From contig JACBWW010000046.1 of assembly GCA_020086605.1 (NCBI GenBank), positions 5,589,449 through 5,653,448 of the forward strand: a stretch of 64,000 nt of DNA, read 5' to 3'. The notes beneath the pieces were generated by a model that was not told where the DNA came from, searched no databases, and saw only the letters and a list, made by a program, of their open reading frames with translations. Both the position numbers and the translations under genes were made by a program. Source of the stretch: Lanius collurio (Eukaryota > Chordata > Aves > Passeriformes > Laniidae). Position 1 is the stretch's first letter, and every line of letters starts with the position of its first letter. Below are positions 27,215 to 40,290 of this stretch, in pieces.

Positions 27215-27786
27215 GATGAATGAGCACCAAATCGCTCTGCTGTCGGCTCTGTCCCGCTGCTGCCGAACCCAGAGCTATTCCCCGCAGGGGCAGCGGCTGC
27301 GGCAGCGGAGCCGCCGGCTCCCCCCGCGCCTGCTCGGCCACGCTTCGCGGAAACCTGCGGGCAGCCACTGCCTCGGGCAGAGCCGGTCCTGGCGACCCCG
27401 GTTCCCTGGCCCTGCGCCCGGAGATGCACCGCCCGCCTGATGTGCCATTTCATTGCTGGGGTGCCTGCGCTTATAACCCAAACTCACTCGCAGGCGCGGC
27501 GAGCTCCGTCGGGGTTGGTTCCTGACTGTAACACGGGAGAAGCCGCCGCTGCCGCCGGGAGCTCAGTGTGAGACCCGAGTGATGCCAGCAGCACAGTCCC
27601 GGTCCTGTGCGAACCCTTCCCAGTTCCCTTCGCAGCGGGAATCACCTCTATCCCCGGCCGTGTGTGTTGCGGAGCCCCGGCCCTGCCCGATCCCCGCGCC
27701 CAGGGACACCCTCTCGGACCCGGGAGGTTTCTGGACGGACAGCAGGCAGCCGAGCTGACGGGTCTGCATTCCGCACCTCTCCCCAC
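27215..27786. promoter_or_regulatory. Orphan GC/CpG-rich island
   Basis: Clearly GC- and CpG-rich within AT-rich surroundings, with CGG/CTG-type low-complexity stretches around 27280-27330. This looks like a promoter or first exon, but none of the frames resembles a protein I know. The right inverted-repeat arm begins at its edge and contains the last part of the GC-rich sequence. Confidence 0.5.
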
Positions 27787-27925
27787 GCCTCCTTCCGCCC
27801 CCTGCAACTCCCGGACTTCCTTCCACTCGTGTGTTTAGAAAACGTTCACCCCGAAGTAACCAAGTGCGTCACTTAATGGTTGGGACAAAACATGGTTATC
27901 TATTTATAAAACTTTAATATACCAG
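27787..27925 (-). repeat. Right arm of inverted repeat
   Basis: 139 bp, inverted match to 25708-25850 at about 97% identity outside one 4-bp indel. This copy continues into the GC-rich island, so it is probably the original and the left arm the copy. Confidence 0.92.
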
Positions 27926-30549
27926 GCAGGCAAGATTTTTCTACGTTTATTCACTTTTGTTCATTTAACAGCTGCCAGCTCGCTCCTTATTTTCCCGAGT
28001 GGTGCTGCATTCCCACCTCTCTGCGCAAACCCCATTCCTGAGTCTTGGCTGCTATTTTAGCTTTGCTCAGACGCACACTTGGCTGTTCAAATTTCAGTCC
28101 ATAGCTAAGCGCTGCTTTTCTTGCCTGAAGCAATTCTTCAATTCATCTCCTGAAGTTTGCTGATTTTTCCCTCAAGCCTTGTTTTAAACCCTCGGTTTCG
28201 GGATCGTTCCTGAATCTTGCCCGTTGACTCTGTAAGCGGGGGGCGGGGAGGGAGGGTGTCCGCAGTGAACCCCATTTTCCCTTTTCCCATTCCTGCTCCC
28301 CCTTCCCGGAGTTCCACGCGCGGCTCTGAGTGAGCTCCGGCGGCTCCCGGGCATTTCTCTCCGCAAAGCTGCGGATGCCTTTGCATTCCAGACACAATGA
28401 CCCTCTGTTCCCTGGAAGCTTTCTTCATCTCCAACATCTAAATCACCAGCCCCACAGCAGGCAGAATCCCCTTCTCTTTCCTCCTTTGAAATGTTTATTT
28501 TTGCCCCTCCTAACTCAGGTTCATATGCGCCAACAAGGAATTTGGGAACCCCTTCTTTTCCTTTTGAACTCTTTTTCCTCTTGAATTTTTGTAATTGTGG
28601 CATTGAAGAGGGTTTTTTTGTTCGTCTGTTTGTTTGTTTTCAATCTTTTTTCTCCCTTTCAAGCCAATTTTTCAAACATCGGTGATACAGATTGATTAGC
28701 TTGACTAAAGAAGTCCTGAGCACTGAAATTAGGAGAAGATATCTCCTCCCAGTGTTTTCTCTTCATTCCTAAAATTTGTTTGCTATCACAGGGCAAAAAA
28801 CCTTAGGACAATATAATTTCACTTTGATGTGAATGCTGACTGGTTTTATTGTAGAAAGGTTTAAAACTTCTAATGCTTTTCCTTAGCAGTCTTGACATTA
28901 GGAAACTCACCAAGGTGGTTTCATTCAGTGTGAGTAGGGGTCTTAAAATACACCAACTAAACACACAGGAGCTCAGCTGTGTTTTAGCTGTTGGTGTAAT
29001 ATTAAAGCTGTTGGTATGATATTAATTTGTTGGAGAAAATATACACTTTTAAAAACAAAATAAATGTTACAGTTCATGCATTAAGGAAAACTTATTTTTA
29101 AAATATAGTAAATTTTATAGGACCTATGTTTGAAATGTTTACATTTAGGGAATGCGCATGCTATTTATTGTAAACTCAATTTAATTGCATCACCACTCAA
29201 ACTCCTCAGAGGTTCTTTGTTTTAACATTTGCATTGGGATCTGGATGTATGAAACACAACTGCAGTTTAGGTGCTAAGTGTTATTTAAGAACCGTGGAGG
29301 TGTCAAACCTCATTACACCGAATTACTAGAAAGTTCTGCAGAGTATAGACAGGCAATATAGGCTGTCTCTGGTAACCCTGACAATTGCCCTTTAATCCTG
29401 ACCTACAAGATTCCTGATATTCCAGCCATAGCCCATTCTTTGTGTACAAACTGAACAGACACATTTATACAGAAACACATTCCTATAGGAACTTCGAGGG
29501 TATCTCTAAATCCCTGTGAAATGAAACTAAATTAGGACATGAATCTAAACTTCCAGGAGTGAAAAATTTGGAATACATCCTTATCCTGTTTACTCAAAGT
29601 TATCTCTTCAGGCATGTTTTATTGCACCATAGTTGGTGAACTGAGGAAATGAAACACAGTTGTTGCTAAAACCAGAAAAGTAACAAATTTTATCTGAATT
29701 TACATCAAAATCCCATAAGAACAACTATAATAGGTGAAATATATTGCAGAAACATTATAGTAAATGTTTGTTCTCAGAATTTGATCATCTAAACTCAAAA
29801 AATTTATAAGAATTATAAGCAATATAAATGAGATACGAACAAGATTTTTGGCACAGAGTTTATATTTGTGGATGAGGAAAATATTAATTAAATAACAGCA
29901 GTAATATTTCACTTAACCAAAATTAAATAATTGGGCAGCAGTGAGTTCAGAGATGCTTTATTAGGTGTTGAGGTACTCCTATGTGGGGTGAGTAAATAGA
30001 AATATGAATGCTGCAGAAGGGATGTCTTCTACTTCAGTTTCCATTTAAACTTCTCAGTGACATTAGAGGAGGATCAGGGTAAATTGGAGGCAATCTGAAG
30101 TCCTGAATTTCTGTCTCAGTTGACTGAGGATTAATAATCATAGAATCTGTCTTCCTCCTCTGTGGGATTTTGATTCTCCTGATCCAGCAGTGATCAGACA
30201 GTAGTACAGTTGTTTCAGCCCAGATTCAAACAAGCAGGTACTTCTGTCTCAGAGGTCAGCACCATGCTGGGCTCAGAGACAAAATTAATCTGGAGAGGAG
30301 TCTGAAGTCACACAGGCAAGTATCTTATTGATCAGAAGAGAATGGAAACTTCCCCTGAAATCATTCTACAACACGAGTGATGTACACTAGGAATGCAGAT
30401 GACAGAAATCTGCATCCCATTCTGCAGTGAGCAGCCTTTCAGGACTTCTGTAGGGCAATTTGCCAGAGTGGTGCTTTTATGGAACAGGTGAAGAACAAAA
30501 GCACAGCTAGATAAAGAAAAAAGGGAAAAGGAAGAAAAGCAGCAAGACA
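27926..30549. other. Intergenic sequence, nothing identified
   Basis: Moderate GC up to about 28400, then AT-rich. No exon or repeat recognised. Confidence 0.5.
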
Positions 30550-31121
30550 GGATGAAAGAGAAAGAAAAGATGGGAAGAGAAGGAAGGAAGGAGGGAAGGG
30601 AGGGAAGGGGGGGAAGGGAGGGCAAGGAGGGGCACTGCGGATCGATCGGCAGTGCGAGGGGGAGGGAGGGAGGGGGGGAGGGAGGGGGGAGGGAGGGNNN
30701 NNNNNNNNNNNNNNNNNNNNNNNNNNNNNNNNNNNNNNNNNNNNNNNNNNNNNNNNNNNNNNNNNNNNNNNNNNNNNNNNNNNNNNNNNNNNNNNNNNNN
30801 NNNNNNNNNNNNNNNNNNNNNNNNNNNNNNNNNNNNNNNNNNNNNNNNNNNNNNNNNNNNNNNNNNNNNNNNNNNNNNNNNNNNNNNNNNNNNNNNNNNN
30901 NNNNNNNNNNNNNNNNNNNNNNNNNNNNNNNNNNNNNNNNNNNNNNNNNNNNNNNNNNNNNNNNNNNNNNNNNNNNNNNNNNNNNNNNNNNNNNNNNNNN
31001 NNNNNNNNNNNNNNNNNNNNNNNNNNNNNNNNNNNNNNNNNNNNNNNNNNNNNNNNNNNNNNNNNNNNNNNNNNNNNNNNNNNNNAGGAAGGAAGGAAGG
31101 AAGGAAGGAAGGAAAAAAAGA
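30550..31121 (+). repeat. GGAA/GGGA purine tract around an assembly gap
   Basis: Pure-purine GGAAGG and GGGA repeats run from 30570 to the gap (30698-31085, 388 N) and resume as (GGAA)n to 31121. A short non-repeat island (CACTGCGGATCGATCGGCAG) at about 30632-30651 interrupts the left side. Any frame through it is meaningless. Confidence 0.95.
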
Positions 31122-32280
31122 ATGTATATACTGTTATTTATCCACTGTAGTCCTAACCTTTGACTCTTTCCAACTGCGTATCCCAGAACTCAGCTCCAGA
31201 CTTTGGAAACAGATTTCTGACCACATTACCAATGAACACAATTAGACATGACACATTTGCTTCATAATAAAAGTAGGCTGAATTCCAATGCAGCAAATGA
31301 ACAAAGTAAAACCAAACAACAAATACACATTTAGTCAGACACTGAAAGTTTGAATTTTCAAATGCCCCAAAGATGTGGTATTGCGTAAGCAAAAGAAACA
31401 CCTCTAATTTCCTCCCACCATCCTCGGCTGAACTTTTCTGCACCCTTTTTCAGACTCTATGCTTCATGCTGCAATCAGCAAATTCAGCTCAGTGAAGAGA
31501 GACTGAAGGACAGCCCCCTTTGTACCTCTGTCCTGCTTCAGCACCAACCTGGACACTCGGGGAACTTCCCCAAGCACACACCCAGCTCTGCCAAGCTGGT
31601 TTGCCACAGAAACCTCTGCAGGACAGTAACTCTGGATCTCAACGCTTTGGAGACCTGTCACAGAAAGCGATTTCATGCATCTGTGTGAGACAGTGTACAA
31701 TGTGACCCTACAAAAATAATTTGTGCCTATGTAATTGCCTGATAAATCAATTAAAAATTAAATAGCAACAGAAGGAGTTACCAAAACACTATTCCCAGAG
31801 GGATACAGGTACTCTGTGCAGCTTGCTTCTCTTCTATTACAGAGGTAAATGATTTAAGTTCAAAGCAACTGACATGAGTTATAACTGCATTTGGAGCTTC
31901 CCACATTCAAGCAGCAGTTCTCCAGCCATGTGCTGATGAAAAGCTCTGGAAGTGTAATGGTTTTGGTTCCCAATCTCAGTCTGTGGGACTGGCATCTTAT
32001 CCTCTCAGTATTGCCCTAAAAATGGGCTTCCTTACAATACATATTTGACCTCTGAGCTAAACTGATACCTAAGGGGCTCAGGAGAGGAGGGAAGGAGAAA
32101 TTAATCAAATTTCCTGCTGCAGCCAGATCTCAGAGAAAGTTGTTGCTTCCTTCAACTGGGGCAGGGTAACCCTACAAGCCAAAGGGATATTTGCTTCAAG
32201 AAATACCTATTTGGGTAAGTCAAAAGCTGGACAGGAGCAATCAAAGAGAAGTGCCAAACAAGGCTGGAAAGAACACCACG
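31122..32280. other. Intergenic sequence, nothing identified
   Basis: No exon or repeat recognised. Confidence 0.5.
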
Positions 32281-32282
32281 AG

Positions 32283-32372
32283 TCATAGAATCACAGAGTG
32301 ATCTGGGCTGCAAGGGACCTTAATGATTAACTAGTTCCAACCTCCCTGCTATGGAAATGGACAGTCCTGCCA
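32283..32372 (-). mobile_element. CR1 3'-end fragment
   Basis: TCATAGAATCACAGAGTG, then a GGGCTGCAAGGGACCTTAA segment, then CTAGTTCCAACCTCCCTGC: the standard 3' tail of avian CR1 in minus orientation. Similarity fades after about 32372. This is one of the strongest pointers to a bird. Confidence 0.88.
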
Positions 32373-35300
32373 AAAAAAATCAGAAGACACCAGATCTTAT
32401 ATAGCAGCATTTACCTCTATGCTTTGAGCTCAGATAATCCCATCATTACGTTGTAGGAACATGGTGTATCCACAGTCAAACCCTGTATTTGTGGAGTGAC
32501 AAGCACATTTTGGAAGGGAATGGAGAAATACTGCTTCCTCCAGCTTGTTATCTCAGTCCTCAGCCAAAGATTGCTGACCCCACAGATCTAAGGACAAAGT
32601 GACTGGTATTGCACACTCTGTACTTTTGTTTTTTTTAAATGCAAGTGGGTTGGAGAAACAGTTTGGGTTTGGAAGCTATCCCCCACCCGACCCTCTTACA
32701 TCTGACTTGTGAAGAGCTGCATTGCTCTGTGGGTTCCCAGGTTTTCCTGGAGGTTCAGCACTGTACATTAAGAAGAATTTTCTCTGCCCCTTTTAATAAA
32801 GATTTATCCTCCTGCGGGCAGGTCTGTGTTCCTTGAGAGCAGCGGAAAGGTTTGGAGATGTCTCTACCTGACAACTGTGATTTCAGTGGGTTGTGCTGGT
32901 TGTTTGACACAGAAGTCCAAGGAAGTGTTGGAAAAAAACTGTTTCCCATCCTGCACTCCATCCTCCTGAAGAACAGCACAGCATGAACCTCTGACAGGGT
33001 TAATGGAGGTGGGGGAGCCTACTGTTGCCCTTTTGCAGCTGAAAGGGCACAGGAGAGCGATTATAGCGCTTCATACTGCCTTGAAGGTATTTTGCATTTC
33101 ATCAGAACAACAAACATAAAATACGTTCCTGAGGCTTGTAATAAAGGATGATATTTTTTTGTAGTATGTAACTTTAAATATGAAATGATAAAAATAATAT
33201 TTAAAATGTAATTACAGGGTTTGAAGTGTATTTTGTATGTGACTTCCTTGTACATGGTTCAGGTTCATGTATATATTATGTCATGGAAATGTGTGACATA
33301 TATTATTATGTGCTTCAGCCTCAACATTTACTTAGCCAAGGATGTAATTAGCACCTTGATAGAATGAAGCACATCCAATTTGTATAAGCAGTGAATGTTT
33401 GGTCTACATTGAGCAAGAGCTCAATATATAAATATTTATTGGAATAAGCTTTTCCTCTCAGTTTTTTCAGTTTTGGTCCTTGTCTTAAATGGAAGCACTG
33501 AACAAAACAGAAAGAAACCATTCTTAGCCCCAAAATATATATTTTTCCTGATATTAATTTCTTTTTGTTTTATGAAATCCTATTTTAAATTATCCTTCAA
33601 GTTGCTGGAGATACCAGGCTGAGATGAGCACATGGAAATGGCAAGCTGAGTTTAGGAAAACTGCGTGATCAAACAAGACAGGACAGTTTGGAGCAGCCAG
33701 GAACTGCTACTTCATTAGAAGTTAAACCTTCACTCACTATATGCCAGGGCCACCAACTGCAAAGGAAATCATCTTCTTATGGCAGTGTAATCGATACATT
33801 CAACCAGAGAAAATGCATCCAGTATTAAATATCAGTGATTCAAGGCTGATAATCTGGTAACGACACTCCAGTCTGGATTAGACATAGCCAATATTTGAGG
33901 ATTCCAGTGGCTGATAGACAAACTGGTTTAATTTAATTCTGGTAAATTAGAAATACCTTCCATTTCCAAAGTAACAAAATATCTGAACAACACAAACAAA
34001 AATGTCTTCTGGATGAGGATACTTGGTCTTTTCTTCTAATATTCAGGTGCACTCCATCTGCTCTTAGGAAAATCAGCACTGTACCTTGAGACTACAGGGT
34101 TGAATTCTTGTAAAGGGGAGGGACTACAGGGGATCCAGAAAATAGCTTTAAATAGATTCTGTTATCATGCTTTTCAGGGAAGATTTGGGAGGCTTTGGTA
34201 TACATTTCAGTACAAAACCCATTCATTTACCAACTGCAGTGTTTATGTTGGGAAATGCATCTTGCTCTTCTGTAAGCAAAACATCCTTATCTTGATGGAT
34301 TCTTTTCTCCCCAAAAAATGGAAAAAGAAAGGAGAGAATGGATCACAGAATCCTCTGCCCTCCTCGTGGGAAGTTGCCTGAAAAGGGAAAAGGAGAACAT
34401 GTGGCAATCCATTGACAAGTGCCATGAAGCTTTTCAGAATTAAATGTTTCATGTTTTGCACACGTCTTTTTTTTTTTTTTTAATTTATCAGGAAACTAAA
34501 CAGAGCAACACTTGCTTAGAGGTAACACACTTTCAATGGAACACTTTACCTTGGGAAATAACTAATTTTCCATCTTTAAAGGATGGTATCATCCTGACTC
34601 CTGAAGAACAGAGGAGCCTGACACGGCACTGCAGGCTCCAACACTTGGTGTCAATAACTAAATCAGGAGTCTTATCTCAGCCCCCAGTGTTAGGGAATGA
34701 GTCTCCTCTCTCCCAGCCTGCTTCCTCCAGGATCCAACCCATCTCTTCCCCATCCCTTGCAGCTCTGCTCCAGCTCTTACCCAGCTTCTGCAGTTTTCTC
34801 CACCCTTCTTCTACTGCTCTTGCTGAGACCTTAGGAACTGCTTCAGAGGATGTGCCCAAAGGAGGGGGAGTGACCACCAGAGTCCTTCTCCTTCAGAGCT
34901 GACTTTACCCAGGGCACAACGCTTTGAGCCCCAAATTCCAACAATTAAATGCTGGACTGCACCTCCCCTTAAAGGGTCTCCTTGTATCAGAAACATAAAA
35001 GCTAAAACAGGGATGGAGGTTCTGCTGTGAGGATGTTAAAGAGATTGACAATTACAAATAACATTTATTTTGTATGAATTATCTTATTTTAAGGATGAAA
35101 TCCACATATTTAATATGCTTTCTTGACAGATTTCAAAGGTGAGCTGTTAAATCTCCTGTCTGAAATTTTGTTTTCATTAGTCTTTTTACAAGGGTAAAGG
35201 GTCCTTAAGAACCATGATTTAACTGGAAGAGATAATAAGATGATATTTAGATAATAAAGAAAATAATTAGTTAGTGTTTCTCAACAAAGTTACAAATACA

Positions 35301-35633
35301 TAGTGAAGTCCTTTTAAAAAGACAATACCAAATTAATTAATCAATTTAATTACAGCTAGATAGTAAAATAATGTCAATTTTTTGCTGCTTGACAATCATT
35401 ACTTGAATGCTTAGAAACACTCCAGGATTAATTGTGTGACTTTATGAATATATATTTATTAAAGTTTGGTTATTGAACTGTGTGTTTAATGAAACCTTTT
35501 CTCTTGAACTGCAATTTTAACTGTAATTTAACAAATCCTGCAGCTTAAGTTCTGCTACATGAAATACCCTCCATGCCTTGACTAAATTTAAGGTCTTTAA
35601 CTGCCTTTTTATACAGAATTTTAGGCTAGGAGG
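32373..35633. other. Intergenic sequence, nothing identified
   Basis: AT-rich. A T-run lies near 34468-34481. The moderately GC-rich stretch 34600-34900 is open on the plus strand but resembles nothing known. Confidence 0.5.
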
Positions 35634-35775
35634 AACAAAAGGATGCACTTTTCACGACCCTGGAACCCTGTGACCACTGGGAAATCAAAAGGGTGGTGAC
35701 ACGAAGGAAAACTATTGTCCACAAAAATAAGCTCTTCAAGGGGCACCAGGAATGAACAATAAAATCCCAGTTTCC
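35634..35775 (+). repeat. Unnamed interspersed repeat, copy 1
   Basis: About 142 bp, from AACAAAAGGATGCACTTT to AATAAAATCC-GTTTCC. It is roughly 87% identical by eye to 38047-38189 in the same orientation. An AATAAA near its right end, in both copies, suggests the 3' part of an LTR or other retroelement transcript. Family not recognised. Confidence 0.8.
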
Positions 35776-38046
35776 TTTGTGTAGCTGTTTATGCCTATGG
35801 CTTGCATCATCCAGAGCTCAAAAAAAGATCTAAACTAAAAAGGAATTCAGATTTTTAAGAAAAATCTATATTATTAAAAAACCACCAACAAAACACCAAA
35901 AACTGTGAAAAACAATCTTTTAAGAATTCATCATTTCTTTATAAATAAAATACGTAACTCTGATGTGATGGAAATCCTCCTGTCCCCTCTGTGGGAATTG
36001 GAGAGGTAGATTTAAGAAGTGATTCCAGCAAGTAGGAGCAGATGGAAATAACTTGATTTGTCAGAACTGTAGGATTTAGTGAATTTGTTGCCTTCTTTCA
36101 TTACTAGAATCTAGCAGCATGTAAGAGCTTAATTAGAGAATGAGCTCTACTTTGACCTGAAAACATTTCAAGTAGAGAGCAAAAGTAAAAAAAAAGGACC
36201 GGTCTTAAATTCTTAATTAAGCAAAGCTGCAATTTAACCTAGTAGCCTTTTTTCCCCAGAAGACTGGAAAATATGGAAAACTAGCAAATAAAAAATATAG
36301 ATTAATAAAATTATGTGTGAACCTCATGTTACACTCTCTGAAAATAATTTATTGTGTCATATTTTGTTAGAAAAATTTTTAAAAAGTTATTTGTTGTTAT
36401 TTAAGTCTTATTCAAATTCTTTCTAATTCAACTTGAAATCAGTGAAGAGAAAAAATTCTATTGACTTTAATAAGCTTTGTCAGGGAACTGCCTGGTAATT
36501 TATGCAGAACATTATAATGTAATTTTCTTCCAATAAAATTGTTCAATAAAAATGTGTAAAATATGCGGTTACTGCACTTTTGTTTGTGTTTATATATTAC
36601 TCTGGTATTTGCAGAGCAAAGTGAAAGAGCTGTGTGTGTGAGCGGAGCAAGTTTAGGCAATGAAAATGGTCAGATACTACTTGTAAGCAAAAATGAAATC
36701 AACAGATTTTTCTCATTTCTCTTTAGAGACTTTCCAAAAAAGTAAGCAACATCAGATTTGTAGAAAAAACCCAAACAAACAAAACCACAATTTGAAAAGC
36801 TGTAGCTTTAATAGATTGTTTTTGTATCAGGAAAGTGAAAAGGTTTTTGTTAAAGAAAGATTGTTTTAAATTGTATAATTTAACAATTAAACCGATTGTG
36901 AGAATTTATTCACAGGGAATGATGCTAAAAGTAGACACATTTTATGTTGCAACTATTGACCATCTCTAAAGAAATATGTAAAATAATCACTTTTGAAATA
37001 GACAAACTGTCCTGAAGGCACGTCTAATGCACGTGATCTTTTTAACAATCCTTTTTGGTTGTGGGTTTTATAGGGCGAGCAGAGGATACAATCCTGCTAG
37101 AACTGGTTGTGCACAAGCTGGGAGAAGGCAGCAGGACAAAGCTGCCGCCCCCAGAAACCCTCGCCGAGAGCCCAAACCCCGCAGTGACCTCTGGAGCCCT
37201 GGGGCACTTCATGCCGCCTGCACAGCCTGCAGACAAACTCTACTCATTCCTAGCCGGGCTTGCAAGCAGTTTGTGAAGTGAGTTAGTAGATTTCCTACAC
37301 AACAAAAAATAAATTTACGTGGAATTCTGTGTAATCTTTTAACAAAAAGAAAAGAATTTAAACGCTCTTAAAAGGTTGATGAGTTTTTTCACATTTAATC
37401 AAAACTTGCTGTAACAGAGGTCAAAAGGAGATTGCAAACAGGCAAATCTCAAGGGGGGAAAAATCACATTAGAATTCATATTATTCTCACCAAGTCTTTG
37501 GTCTTCATAAAGTTTTGTGCTTTCTGGTCAGTAAAAAGAAAAACTATTTCCCTTCTGGGCAAGCAAAGCACTGTCACAAACTGCAGTGATGCCACAAGCC
37601 ATGGCAGTCATCAGCATTTTTTAATACAAAACTCCTCAGGAGGAATTTAAGAGAAGAGGATCTGTCTAAATGAGTAATATAGGAAGGAAAAGTCAAGCTA
37701 AATCAAAATTAGCAAAACAGAAAGACATATTTTCTTAATACTTTACATTACAGTCTGTAAGGTACAATATCTCTGATGCACTGAATGCTTAAATTATACA
37801 GAGGTTCATGTGGAAAATCCTGCTGCAGAATCTCCATTTCAGTTTTACATGTAAATTAAAAAATATATACTGAGTGTACTCTTTATTTTGCCCTCAACCC
37901 TTTTCTATTCTCAACAAATTGCACAGACATTTTTTTTAAGCAGAAGAGTGAAAATCTAACACAGAGGTACATGGCAGAAAATATACTTTAAATCATACAC
38001 AGATAGATTTTTTCTGCCTTTAAAGACAAAATTCTGTGTCGATTAT
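35776..38046. other. Sequence between the two direct-repeat copies
   Basis: AT-rich without recognisable coding sequence, apart from a short GC-rich patch (about 37070-37280) preceded by an acceptor-like GGGTTTTATAG. I cannot tell whether that patch is an exon. Confidence 0.4.
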
Positions 38047-38189
38047 AACAAAAGGATGCACTTTGCACGACCTTGAGAGTCTGTGACCATTGGGAAATCA
38101 AACGGGTAGTGACACTAAGGAAAACTATTGTCCAGAAAAATAAGCCTCTCCAAGGGGCACCAGGAATCCACAATAAAATCCTTGTTTCC
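38047..38189 (+). repeat. Unnamed interspersed repeat, copy 2
   Basis: See 35634. The copies differ by about 18 substitutions and small indels. No target duplications found. Confidence 0.8.
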
Positions 38190-39699
38190 AAGAAAATTCA
38201 GGCATTTCCATCAAAAAAGACTGGTAAGATAAATAGAATGTCCTCATAAGCCACAGATTCTTAATAATACAAAATGTCTAAGTCCATGGTAAACAAAGCC
38301 CCAAGGAAAACTAACATCTCCTAACTCAGGCTTCTCAAGACCTGGGTCATGACCCAGTGCCTTGTCACAAGGTACCTCAAAAGCATTTGTAAGCTGAAAT
38401 TGTGGGGTATTTTTTTGCATAACATATATTTCAGTTAGAGTTTCACTCCTTGCAGAGTTCATAAAACTCTTACAACTGTTTCTTTGCTGATAGACGTGAT
38501 TTCAGGGTTAATAATGATTGCTGCTGTTATCTTTTAAGGATTTCAGTTTCCATGTGAACACACACTGATGTGAAAGAAAGCCCAGCATGCTGGTTGCTTT
38601 CTTGCTTTCTGTCCTTAAATTTTGTGCATTTTTGGTTTTTTATCCCCAAGTTTTTCAATAAATCCATTTGGAGGCTTTGAAAAATCAATAGTAAATTATT
38701 TTTGCTATAAATTTTGTATTTTGCTTTATAGTTTGGTGTTAAGACTTAATATTTTGATTACTTTTTTTTTTACTTGATTCTTTTCAGTTTCTTTTAAAGA
38801 TTTCATGGGAGAATAAAGTACTTGTGATAGATTCAAATATCAGAATGTACTATTTTGTGACAAATGAGTGTGGCTATGGTGACAAAGTTGGTAGCAGAAC
38901 ATCTGGGTTTAGGTTGAGACTTGCCTGTAGTACTAAACTCACCTTATTCTACCCTAATCCTGAAGGAGGCAGAAGCCAACAAATCTTTCATCATTTTTTG
39001 CTGCTCAAAGGCATTCTTGCTATCGAATGCCAAGGTTTTGCTAGTCAGCACTAGCAAGAATTAATTGAACAAGGAAAGTTATACATATCAATATTTTTAG
39101 TTGATTTATACTTTTGAAAGGCTCATTCTGCAAATATTTAGATACATGAGTAAATTTGCTCACATAAATAAAATTAGTTGCATGTTTAGGTGCTTGCAGA
39201 ATTGACGTATAATTTTCATAAAAATCTAAAGAAAACCATGTCTGATTTTTCTTGAAGAGTTAATAAAAGGGCATATATAATGGGAGGATGGGAGAACTAC
39301 ATTATTTATTTATTAACTCCGTTTAATACAAATCCTTAAGAGTTACTTGTGGAGAGCATTATTAAAGGTAAAATAGAATGAGTTTCGAGGGCTGAATCAC
39401 AATAATCGGTGTGTTTTCACTACGTTTTGCAAAGCTGACAACTCTGTGATGTAAACTGCAAATCTGCCTTAGCTTGTTGCATATGGCTCCTGTTTAACCA
39501 GGAAATAATTTCATGTAAGGAACTGCACAGTAAACAGTTCTTAAACACTGACAGGACCTGGTGTCTTGAGATGCGTGATTTACATGGAAAAATACCTTTT
39601 GTCCACATCAGTTTCATGTTTTTTGTGGGTTAATAAAATTACAGCGCAGAAGCGTTGCTTTGTAATAGGCTACAGAGCGGGAGTAAATTTATGCAAACA
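38190..39699. other. Intergenic sequence, nothing identified
   Basis: AT-rich. No exon or repeat recognised. Confidence 0.5.
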
Positions 39700-40290
39700 G
39701 GGAGACGGATGTCTTTTCCGAATTTAGAGCCCTAATTTCTAGGAAAGGACCGTGCCAGAACAGATGATTTTTTTGCACATCGGATGGAGCAGGAGTTGCA
39801 GTCTCCTGGCTGGAGGGCGGCGGGAGGCGGCAGTGGCAGTGGCAGGACGGACGGAAGGCTCCGTGTCCGCCCGCGGATGGCCGGGGCTGCGAGCCAATCT
39901 CATTAGCTGTGCAGAGCAGCTTTTCCTGCGGTGCCGGATCTTGGACTCCCATCGGATCCGGGACTCCATCACATCCTGGGCTGCCATCGCATCCCGGGCT
40001 GCCACTGCTACCGCAGTGATGTTGCTGCGCGTCCTGGCTGCCAGCGGTCCCCACCTCCAGCCGCTTCCCCGGCGCCTCTGGCTTCGCCCCAGATGTCCCC
40101 CTCCCTCCCTGTTATTAAAGCGAGTGGATGTTATTCCGTCTTTGGAATACTTTCTTTCCCTAGTGCTGTACTTCAGCCTGTTTGCAGCCTGGGGGCAGAG
40201 CCACACTGGTTGGTGCAGGCAGCCAGGAAAAGCCGCCTCCCGGAGGATTTCGCAGCTGGAACAGGTTCTGGAGTGGGAATAACACCTCCT
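39700..40290. other. Moderately GC-rich patch
   Basis: GC-rich relative to its flanks, with an 18-bp tandem repeat inside. It could be a small promoter or non-coding exon. Frames on both strands are open because of composition; no family recognised. Confidence 0.35.
39944..40015. repeat. 18-bp tandem repeat, about four imperfect units
   Basis: Units such as GACTCCATCACATCCTGG and GCTGCCATCGCATCCCGG follow one another. On the minus strand they read as hexapeptide repeats (SPGCDG twice), but no gene is evident. Confidence 0.7.

Noticed and set aside
30552..31245. Frames of about 200 codons through the purine repeat
   Set aside because: Translated repeat and N; no protein.
39752..40282. Plus-strand frame of 176 codons
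   Set aside because: Overlapped by similarly long minus-strand frames in a GC-rich patch with a tandem repeat; no known domain.
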